12,742 nt of DNA, from assembly GCA_036377075.1 (NCBI GenBank), contig DASUZB010000080.1:1-12742 (forward strand), read 5' to 3'. Positions 1 through 5,218 of the stretch are shown here, piece by piece. How positions within the stretch are numbered: position 1 is the first letter of the stretch; the number at the start of each line of letters is the position of its first letter. The translations under genes and the position numbers were made by a program. A model generated the notes under the pieces. That model had not been told where the DNA came from and made no database searches. It worked only from the letters and a program-made list of their open reading frames with translations. Source of the DNA: DASUZB01 sp036377075 (lineage in GTDB: Bacteria; Actinomycetota; CALGFH01).

Positions 1-342
1 GAGGTCGTCGAGCCCGCGGACGTGCTCGTAGTCCGGGTCGCCGTCCAGGACCGCGATGACCTTGGCGTCGGGCCCCGCCTCGTCCTGCATCCAGAACACG
101 CCGACCGGCCGGGCCATCACGTGGCAACCGGGGAAGGTCGGTTCCGCCAGCAGGACCAGCGCGTCGAGCGGGTCACCGTCCTCGCCGAGCGTCCCTTCCA
201 GGAAGCCGTAGTCGGCCGGGTAGACCGTCGCGGAGAACAGCCGCCGGTCGAGCCGCATCACGCCCCGCTCGTGGTCGAACTCGTACTTGTTGCGGCTGCC
301 CTTGGGGATCTCGATGACCACCTCGACCACGTCGTCGCTCAT
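1..342 (-). CDS. ppa: Inorganic pyrophosphatase, N-terminal part (3' end beyond window)
   Basis: Soluble family I inorganic pyrophosphatase, which hydrolyses cytoplasmic PPi to two phosphates and so pulls biosynthetic reactions forward. The 114 residues visible start MSDDVVEVVIEIPKGSRNKY, the usual family opening, and continue with YPADYGF (41-47) and the Mg2+/PPi-binding signature EDGDPLDALV (54-63), all three signature aspartates present. The family is usually about 160-175 residues, so roughly the last third lies outside the window. The ATG at 340-342 is preceded by an AGGAGG ribosome binding site about eight bases upstream, which fixes the start. No defect is visible. The gene continues leftwards beyond base 1. 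Confidence 0.96.
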   Translation of the reverse strand, partial: MSDDVVEVVIEIPKGSRNKYEFDHERGVMRLDRRLFSATVYPADYGFLEGTLGEDGDPLDALVLLAEPTFPGCHVMARPVGVFWMQDEAGPDAKVIAVLDGDPDYEHVRGLDDL

Positions 343-464
343 CCTCGCGTCCTCCTGTGCCGTCGGCGGTCGCTGGCCGGAGGCGACGCGGCTTCGGCGC
401 CATCATCGCCGCACTCCGCCAAGGCGCGCACCAGGGGCCCAGGCGGGAGTCCAGGCGCAGCGCG

Positions 465-773
465 TCAGCCTGGCAGGCCCTTGCCCCCGACCGGCCGGAC
501 CTCGATCTGCTCGGGCATGCCCTCGAGGAGCGGCATCGCCTGCTCCACGAACGGCCGCAGCGCGGGCGCCTTCAGCGCCTCGGCATGCGCCTCCTGGCTG
601 GTCCAAAGGTCGACCACCCACACGAGGTTGGGATCGTCGGTGGACTCGTTGACGAGGTACAGCAGGCAGTCCGGATTGTCGTCGAAGAGCTTGCCCGACT
701 CGAGCAAGATCTCCACCACCCGCTGGCGCTGGCCAGGCTTTGCGGTGAGCTGGTTGATGAGCACGTGGGACAT
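465..773 (-). CDS. Antibiotic biosynthesis monooxygenase (ABM) domain protein
   Basis: A 102-residue single-domain protein that fits the ABM/dimeric alpha-beta barrel family: an opening strand (SHVLINQLTAKPGQ), a helix (RQRVVEILLESGKLF), a short CLLYLVN strand, a VWVVDLWTSQEAHAEAL strand-helix with the family's W-x-S-x-E-A-x-x-x-H/A pattern, and a closing IEVRPV strand. Members are small cofactor-free or haem-binding oxygenases, or ligand-binding proteins of unknown substrate. The catalytic chemistry here cannot be told from sequence. The start was taken at ATG 771-773. An in-frame GTG three codons upstream (780-782) is an alternative, and neither has a strong ribosome binding site. The gene is 122 bases upstream of ppa on the same strand, and co-transcription is possible but not shown. 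Confidence 0.82.
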   Translation of the reverse strand: MSHVLINQLTAKPGQRQRVVEILLESGKLFDDNPDCLLYLVNESTDDPNLVWVVDLWTSQEAHAEALKAPALRPFVEQAMPLLEGMPEQIEVRPVGGKGLPG

Positions 774-851
774 GCGCCGCACCGTACCGCCACCCCCCGA
801 CGTCGTCCAGCACCAAGAGACTGGTGTCGCAAGCGCGAACTACCGCGCAGG

Positions 852-865
852 CGCCGGACCCGGCG
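852..865 (-). terminator. Short GC hairpin after the 433-aa gene
   Basis: CGCCGG-AC-CCGGCG is a perfect self-complementary hairpin sequence 14 bases beyond the stop of the minus-strand gene that ends at 880. There is no T tract, and stems this short occur by chance in GC-rich DNA, so this is only a weak terminator candidate. Confidence 0.25.
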
Positions 866-879
866 GCAACGGGCGCGCG

Positions 880-2181
880 TCACGGTGCGGCGTGGGCCGG
901 TTTGCGGTGCAGGCGGTAGTGCAGGACGAGGAAGGGGAGCCCGAAGACCCAGAAGGCGTGCTCGGCGCGCAGCTCGTCGTCCTGGACGAAGACGTCCAGC
1001 TGCTCGGCGAAGCCCTGCACCGCCACCGCGGTCAGCTCCCTGGTCGCCGGGTCGACGTAGGCCAGGTAGTGGCCGGGCTGGTCGAGGTCGCTGCGGCTGG
1101 TGAGCACCAGGCCGCCACCTGGGCGGGCGTGCGGCACCAGCGTGGCCGTGAAGCTGGCCTGGGGGAGCGGGAAGCCGACGCTGACGTACCCGCGGCCGCC
1201 GTGGCGGTAGGTGGTGTAGATGCCGACGTAGATCGGCTCGTCGTTGTCGCTGAACGACCGGATCCAGCCACGCACCGCCACGACGCCGTCCTGGGCCGGG
1301 GTGATGGTGTCGATGCGGCCGCGGACGCCCCGCTGTGCTTCCCGCTGGTTCATCGGCACGCTGGCCTGCCCGAGGGGGCGCGCCACCAGCGTCCGGTACA
1401 GCAGGTAGCCCGGACGGACCCACAGCCGCCATTCCGGGACGATGTCGAGGGTGAACCGGGTGGTGTGCTCGTAGAACTCCCGCACCCGTGGATCCACGGC
1501 CGCGGCGGCGAACTGCGGCCCGTCCAGCTCGTCCAGCGAGGCGACGATGCCGACGTCGGGCGCGTCCGCGAGGTAGGTGCCACCGAGCACTTCGGCCAGC
1601 TCGCGGACGTAGCCGGTCCCGACGTACCGGGTCCGGGCTGCCAGCGGCACGACGAAGGGGAGGTCCGCTGCCGGGACCCGCTCGGCCAGCAAGCGCACCT
1701 GCGCGTCCCGGAACAGCAGCGCCGACGCCACCCGGAAGGCCAGCACCGTGCTGCTGGCCACCGCCGATGCCGGCACCGGCCGGCCGCGTGCGGCGAACGC
1801 GCGGCCGACCGCGGCGCCCAGCAGCGGCCCCAGCGCCACCTTCTGCGGACGAAGCCCCAGCGCGCCGGCCACCGTCCCGGCCGCCGTTCCCACCGTGACG
1901 GGCCCAGCGCCGGCCAGCCGCTCGGCCGCCCACCCCAGCGGAGCGGCCAGCGCGGCGCTGGTCGCGACGCGCTGCCACCACGCCGGGATCTCGCCCGGAC
2001 GCTGCCGAGCCCGGGCCACCGCCTCCGACGCACCCAGGCCGGCCGCGCCAGCCACCGCCCCAACCGCGGCAGCCCTCGCGCCCCGGTGGCCGACGAGTGC
2101 AGCGCCGGCCAGGCCACCGATCGCGCAGGCGAAGCCAACCGACCCGGCCCTGCTCGCCGAGGCCGAACGATCCCGTGCCAT
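880..2181 (-). CDS. Conserved-looking hypothetical protein, 433 aa, hydrophobic N-terminal half
   Basis: No family was recognised. The first ~160 residues are rich in Gly, Ala and Val with several short hydrophobic stretches (about 15-33, 36-52, 92-112), so weak membrane association or a packed helical region is possible; there is no clear signal peptide. The remainder has normal soluble-protein composition with many aromatic and charged residues, for example FYEHTTRFTLDIVPEWRLWV, RPLGQASVPMNQRE, and IYVGIYTTYRHGGRGYVSVGF. It ends in FLVLHYRLHRK, a possible membrane-proximal tail. Codon use (GC-rich third positions throughout) supports real coding on this strand although long frames are also open on the other strand. 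The ATG at 2179-2181 has no ribosome binding site but lies six bases after TAGATT, which suggests leaderless translation. The neighbours (ABM protein, small acidic protein) give no functional clue. Confidence 0.85.
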   Translation of the reverse strand: MARDRSASASRAGSVGFACAIGGLAGAALVGHRGARAAAVGAVAGAAGLGASEAVARARQRPGEIPAWWQRVATSAALAAPLGWAAERLAGAGPVTVGTAAGTVAGALGLRPQKVALGPLLGAAVGRAFAARGRPVPASAVASSTVLAFRVASALLFRDAQVRLLAERVPAADLPFVVPLAARTRYVGTGYVRELAEVLGGTYLADAPDVGIVASLDELDGPQFAAAAVDPRVREFYEHTTRFTLDIVPEWRLWVRPGYLLYRTLVARPLGQASVPMNQREAQRGVRGRIDTITPAQDGVVAVRGWIRSFSDNDEPIYVGIYTTYRHGGRGYVSVGFPLPQASFTATLVPHARPGGGLVLTSRSDLDQPGHYLAYVDPATRELTAVAVQGFAEQLDVFVQDDELRAEHAFWVFGLPFLVLHYRLHRKPAHAAP

Positions 2182-2187
2182 CCCAGG

Positions 2188-2193
2188 AATCTA
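2188..2193 (-). promoter_or_regulatory. Candidate -10 box for a leaderless transcript (433-aa gene)
   Basis: On the minus strand TAGATT fits the actinobacterial -10 pattern TANNNT and ends exactly six bases before the ATG at 2181. Transcription would then start at or next to the A of the start codon. No good -35 hexamer is visible at 17-18 bases spacing. The absence of a Shine-Dalgarno sequence fits a leaderless mRNA. Confidence 0.45.
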
Positions 2194-2369
2194 CCCGTCC
2201 GAGCCTGCGAACGGTGCTACTGGCGGGCGATCGCCTGAAGGTCCTCGGGCGCGGGACGTCGAACGGCCATGGTGCACCCCCAGCGTGCGGCGGTCGTCAG
2301 CGCCCTGCCTGCCCGCCCGGCCAGCGGATGTCAACGCCGGCAGGTGGCCCGGGGCAGCGCGGTGGTCCA

Positions 2370-2385
2370 GCCCCTCGGCAGGGGC
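2370..2385 (-). terminator. Hairpin directly after the small acidic protein gene
   Basis: GCCCCT-CGGC-AGGGGC is a perfect 6-bp stem with a four-base loop, eight bases past the stop codon of the minus-strand gene ending at 2393. It lacks a T tract, as many actinobacterial terminators do. Position supports a terminator role. Confidence 0.45.
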
Positions 2386-2392
2386 TTCCCCC

Positions 2393-2632
2393 TCAGAACC
2401 CCTCTTCGGGGTCCAGGCCGATGGGTCCTTCGGCGATCGCCCAGCTGATGAACTGCTCCGGGCCCTCGCCGACCCTGTCGGACACGAAGGCGTCAGCCAA
2501 CTCGTCGATGCGCTCGTCGCTGAACCCCTCGCTGCCGAGCAGCGGGCGCACCTGATCGGCGAGCGCCTGGGCGCGTCCGGCCGGCGTATCCGGCCCCTGG
2601 TGGGCGACGTCGTTCGGGTCCGAGCTCTCCAT
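2393..2632 (-). CDS. Small acidic hypothetical protein, 79 aa
   Basis: No family was recognised. The protein is soluble and strongly acidic, without cysteine, signal peptide or membrane segment. It appears helical: RAQALADQVRPLLGSEGFSD, DERIDELADAFVSDRV, then EQFISWAIAEGPIGLDPEEGF at the C terminus. The start at ATG 2630-2632 was preferred to one seven codons further upstream because a clear AGGAGG lies about eight bases before it. It is divergent from the BON-like gene at 2928, and the two may share the 295-base region between them. Good codon bias, a strong ribosome binding site and a hairpin after the stop together argue for a genuine gene. Confidence 0.75.
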   Translation of the reverse strand: MESSDPNDVAHQGPDTPAGRAQALADQVRPLLGSEGFSDERIDELADAFVSDRVGEGPEQFISWAIAEGPIGLDPEEGF

Positions 2633-2927
2633 GCGCGGCCTCCTATCGAGCACCCTGGTCCGTCACCGGTTCGGGTGGGACCACCTCACCACAGGCCAAG
2701 CGGCACGTCAGGTCATCCGCGAGACGCGGCACCGGTTCGACAGTGCTCCACGTGCAGAGATTCAAGCCCGATCTGGGGTCCGGTGCCACCACCGAACCAA
2801 GGTCGAGGGGTGCCCAAGGTCGCGCGGCCGGGTTACGGTAGCCGGAGCGGGCGAGGCCGGCCCGGTGCGGGACCGCGAGGTCCGCCATCCGCCGGCGTCG
2901 CGACGGCACCACTGGAGGGAGGCTGGG
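2633..2927. promoter_or_regulatory. Divergent intergenic region, probable promoters both ways
   Basis: This 295-base stretch separates the divergently transcribed 79-aa protein gene and the BON-like protein gene, so promoters for both should lie here. The best visible element is GGTTACGGTAG, containing TACGGT (2834-2839, TANNNT type), facing the plus-strand gene about 90 bases before its ATG. No matching -35 is evident. No RNA gene, repeat or small coding frame could be supported. Confidence 0.35.
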
Positions 2928-3416
2928 ATGACCCCCGACGAGCACCAGCCGGATCGGAGCGAGCAAGGCGCCGACGCCGGGCGCGGAGCGGTGGAGGCCG
3001 CCCTGCGCGCGAACGACCCAGCGATCACGGTGGCCGACTTGGACGTGGCCGACGGTGCCGACGCGGTACCGGTGATCCGGGGCAGGGTCGGCTCCGAGAA
3101 CGACCGGCAGTGGGCGCTCACGCTGGCCCGGGAGGCGCTGGGCCGCGACGTCCACGACGCGCTGCAGGTCGACGAGTCGCTGCCGACCAGCGCTCCCAGC
3201 CATGTGGTGAGCGGGTTCGAGGACGAGGGGGGAACCGACCCGGAGGTGGACTGGACCCAGGGTGCGACCAGCCTGCTCGGATCGGGCGCCAACCCCAGGC
3301 GGCATCGCGTCCCGGGTGAGGAGGACGAGCACCTGGGCGACCCGAGACCAGCTCGCGAGTACCTCGCCCCCGGGCTGGAGGATGAGGCCACGCCGGAGCC
3401 GCCACGCAGCGGCTAG
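2928..3416 (+). CDS. Acidic protein with BON-like segment, 162 aa
   Basis: Residues 21-85 resemble a BON domain: a helix (AVEAALRAND), a strand (AVPVIRGRVGSENDRQWALT, with the family's G-x-V-x-S/D-x-x-x-R-x-x-A pattern), a second helix (LAREALGR) and a VHDALQVDES ending. BON domains bind membranes, phospholipids or glycans, often in osmotic or envelope-stress proteins. There is no signal peptide here, so a cytoplasmic location is inferred. Residues 95-162 are low-complexity, acidic and proline-rich, probably disordered. The start at ATG 2928 follows GGAGGGAGG. It is the first of three plus-strand genes (BON-like, DksA-like, CoA-binding), with a 124-base gap to the next. The BON assignment rests on pattern only and is moderate. 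Confidence 0.75.
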   Translation: MTPDEHQPDRSEQGADAGRGAVEAALRANDPAITVADLDVADGADAVPVIRGRVGSENDRQWALTLAREALGRDVHDALQVDESLPTSAPSHVVSGFEDEGGTDPEVDWTQGATSLLGSGANPRRHRVPGEEDEHLGDPRPAREYLAPGLEDEATPEPPRSG

Positions 3417-3540
3417 TGGCGAGGACCTTTCCGACACAGCCGCGAGTCTGCCTTCGGTCAGGGTGTAGCGTCCGCGTTGCGGGCGCTTTCCAGTGAGCTC
3501 ACACAAGATGATCCCTTGACCCGGGTCTGAGGAGGCGCGA

Positions 3541-4044
3541 ATGGACCAGGCCCACGCGCGAGCGCTGCTCGCCGGCGAGCGAGCCCGGCTCGAGCGGCTG
3601 CTGCAGGCTGAGGCCGGGGAACCGCAAGCGGCGGACCTGGGCGACGAAGTCGACGACGCCGACAGGCGCAACGCCGAGCAGACCGGCACGGCCGTCGACC
3701 AGCTAGTGCAGGCACGGTGGGCGGCGCTGCAGCGGGCCGAGGCGCGGCTTGCCGCCGGCAGCTACGGCCGGTCGGTGCGCAGCGGCCGGCCGATCCCCGA
3801 CGATCGGTTGGAGGCCGACCCGCTGGCCGAGCTGACCGTCCAGGAGGCGGCCGCGGCCGAGCAAGGCGCGGTCGAGGAGGCCGACGGCGCGGTCGGGTTG
3901 GTGTCGGCCCGCCATCCGTTCGAGGTGCTGGCCGACGCCGGTATCACTCCGGAGGAGGAGCAAGCCGGCGAGGAGGACGACGACGAGCCCGCCCCGGAGC
4001 CGAGCGAGGGCATCCACGTCCAGCGCGACGACCTGGCCCGGTAG
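3541..4044 (+). CDS. DksA/TraR-like protein lacking the zinc-finger cysteines
   Basis: A 167-residue protein with the architecture of DksA/TraR regulators, which enter the RNA polymerase secondary channel. An N-terminal helical region (5-70) has an acidic turn, DEVDDADRR (35-43), at the place of the coiled-coil tip. It is followed by the family signature region LAAGSYG-x-x-x-x-SGRPIPDDRLEADP (70-94). In the usual family the next-to-motif positions are cysteines (YGxCxxCG and CxxC); here they are S78, S81, T99 and E102, so no zinc site can form. The last ~60 residues are a Glu/Asp-rich extension (EEDDDEP at 144-150) absent from classic DksA. The start follows GAGGAGG (3529-3535). The 59-base gap to the downstream CoA-binding gene allows an operon. 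It could be a polymerase-binding factor or a repurposed stress protein. Confidence 0.82.
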   Translation: MDQAHARALLAGERARLERLLQAEAGEPQAADLGDEVDDADRRNAEQTGTAVDQLVQARWAALQRAEARLAAGSYGRSVRSGRPIPDDRLEADPLAELTVQEAAAAEQGAVEEADGAVGLVSARHPFEVLADAGITPEEEQAGEEDDDEPAPEPSEGIHVQRDDLAR

Positions 4045-4103
4045 CCGGGGCCAGGGGTGGCGCGGCAGAAGGGAATCCACTGGCAAGAGCGGAGGGTCGG
4101 TTG

Positions 4104-4526
4104 ATGGATGCCCCCTTGCGAGAGCGGCTGCTTCGCATCTACGCCGAGACCAGGACCATCGCGGTGGTGGGAGCCTCCGGCGACCCGTCCAAGCCGGCGC
4201 ACCGCATTCCGCGCTACCTGCAGGGTCAGGGCTACCGCATCGTGCCGGTGAACCCGCGCGGTGGCGAGCTCCTGGGCGAGGCGGTGGCCCGCTCGCTCGC
4301 CGAGATCGACGGGCCGGTCGACGTGGTGGAGGTGTTTCGTCCCGCCGCGGAGGCACCGCGGATCGCCCATGAGGCGATCAAGGTCGGCGCCAAGGTGCTG
4401 TGGCTGCAGCTCGGGATCGAGTCCGAGGAGGCCAGGCAGGTGGCCGAGGCGGCTGGGCTCACCGCGGTGATGAACCGGTGCATGGGCGAGACCCACGGCG
4501 AGCTGGGCCTCGGCCCCGGGCCGTGA
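4104..4526 (+). CDS. CoA-binding domain protein, YccU type
   Basis: A 140-residue single-domain Rossmann protein of the CoA-binding family (YccU/YneT-like). Visible features are the nucleotide-binding turn TIAVVGASGDPSKPAHRIP (18-36), strand VPVNPRGGELLG (47-58), VDVVEVFRPA (72-81), the family's VLWLQLGIESEEA (98-110), and the conserved end motif NRCMGETHGELG (124-135). The length is normal for a stand-alone member. These proteins bind CoA, and their role (sometimes linked to protein acylation or methylglyoxal stress) is unsettled. The start is ATG 4104, with GGAGGG about ten bases upstream. It is the last gene of the BON-like/DksA-like/CoA-binding run and is followed by a GC hairpin. Confidence 0.9.
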   Translation: MDAPLRERLLRIYAETRTIAVVGASGDPSKPAHRIPRYLQGQGYRIVPVNPRGGELLGEAVARSLAEIDGPVDVVEVFRPAAEAPRIAHEAIKVGAKVLWLQLGIESEEARQVAEAAGLTAVMNRCMGETHGELGLGPGP

Positions 4527-4535
4527 CCGAGCTCG

Positions 4536-4550
4536 GGCCGGTTGCCGGCC
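4536..4550 (+). terminator. Hairpin after the CoA-binding gene
   Basis: GGCCGG-TTG-CCGGCC forms a perfect 6-bp all-GC stem with a three-base loop beginning nine bases past the stop codon at 4526. No T tract follows. The position makes it a plausible terminator for the plus-strand cluster. Confidence 0.4.
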
Positions 4551-4586
4551 GGCCTGCTGCCGACCGAGAGCTGCGCCCGCCGCGCC

Positions 4587-4775
4587 TCAGCGGACCTCTG
4601 TGGTGGTCCGGTCGGGGTCTTCCGTCCCGTCCGTCCCGGTGGACGAGCGGTGCCGCCGCAGCAGCGGTACCCCGAACCAGAACCAGCCGCACCCGTCCAA
4701 CGCGCCGTCGGGACGCTCCGCAACGACCCAGGGCGCCACCGCGGCCGCGGTGACGCCCTGGGTCGGTAGGGTCAC
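4587..4775 (-). CDS. Candidate 62-codon ORF overlapping the secreted-protein gene stop
   Basis: The GTG at 4773-4775 overlaps the stop of the secreted-protein gene as GTGA, the same coupling geometry as the ATGA overlap just upstream in this operon. Third codon positions are about 90 percent G or C. The peptide begins VTLPTQGVTAAAVAPWVV, has a short hydrophobic patch CGWFWFGVPLL (about 29-39), then basic RRHR and a hydrophilic Thr/Asp-rich tail. No family was recognised. Against it, the perfect-armed inverted repeat at 4725-4764 lies inside the frame and could end transcription, the opposite strand is equally GC3-rich, and there is no separate ribosome binding site. Confidence 0.35.
   Translation of the reverse strand: MTLPTQGVTAAAVAPWVVAERPDGALDGCGWFWFGVPLLRRHRSSTGTDGTEDPDRTTTEVR
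4725..4764. terminator. 40-nt inverted repeat, probable bidirectional terminator
   Basis: Left arm GACCCAGGGCG (4725-4735) pairs perfectly with CGCCCTGGGTC (4754-4764). After a two-base mismatch (CC/GA), the inner ACCGCGG/CCGCGGT also pairs, giving 18 matched positions around the centre 4744/4745. It lies between convergent units: the plus-strand cluster ending at 4526 and the minus-strand operon whose secreted-protein gene ends at 4772. That is where a shared terminator is expected. There is no T tract on either side. Confidence 0.65.
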
Positions 4776-5218
4776 TTCTGGACCGAAATGGTCTCGCTGT
4801 CTGTCTCGTTGCCACAGACTCCCGGTCTGCAGCCGAAGACCTCGGCGCTGGCGACGGCGGTGCCCTGCTTGAAGGTCTTCCCGCCACTCGCCTGGACGCG
4901 GACGGTGACCTGCTGACCCGATCCGGTGCAGCCAACCTCGGTAGAGCCGAAGCCCTGGGCGACGCCGGAGCCGGCCTTCTGGGTGACGCTGACCTGAACG
5001 AACGCAGAGCCGGTTGCGTTGCAGGTGACCTCCACCGGCACGTCCACTGCCGCTCCCCGAGCGACCAGCCTTGCCGGGGATTCGACTTGAACGTCGAGGA
5101 ACAGCCCTCCGGAGAAGAACGCGACCGCAGGGCCGGACGAGGCGAACAGCGCCAGCAAGGCACCGGCGGCCAGGGCCACCAAGGCGGCGACAACCTTGGT
5201 TCGCAGCTTGGTTCTCAT
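4772..5218 (-). CDS. Secreted four-cysteine protein, 148 aa
   Basis: An exported protein of unknown function. The N terminus has a typical Sec signal: basic MRTKLRTK, hydrophobic VVAALVALAAGALLALFA, then a likely cleavage after AVA (residue 33). The mature ~115 residues are Val/Thr/Ser/Gly-rich with alternating hydrophobic positions (VDVPVEVTCNATG, FVQVSVTQKAG, QQVTVRVQASGG), suggesting a small immunoglobulin-like beta sandwich. Four cysteines (C66, C97, C130, C135) could make two disulfides. It resembles small secreted actinobacterial beta proteins in general pattern, but no family could be assigned. Its ATG overlaps the stop of the upstream polymerase-like gene as ATGA, so the two are probably translated together. 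No sortase motif or C-terminal anchor is present. Confidence 0.87.
   Translation of the reverse strand: MRTKLRTKVVAALVALAAGALLALFASSGPAVAFFSGGLFLDVQVESPARLVARGAAVDVPVEVTCNATGSAFVQVSVTQKAGSGVAQGFGSTEVGCTGSGQQVTVRVQASGGKTFKQGTAVASAEVFGCRPGVCGNETDSETISVQK

Noticed and set aside
22..2238. Very long open frame on the plus strand opposite ppa, the ABM gene and the 433-aa gene
   Set aside because: It is a by-product of GC-rich third codon positions: composition is Arg/Pro/Ala/His-rich, no domain is seen, and the minus-strand genes beneath it are recognisable proteins.
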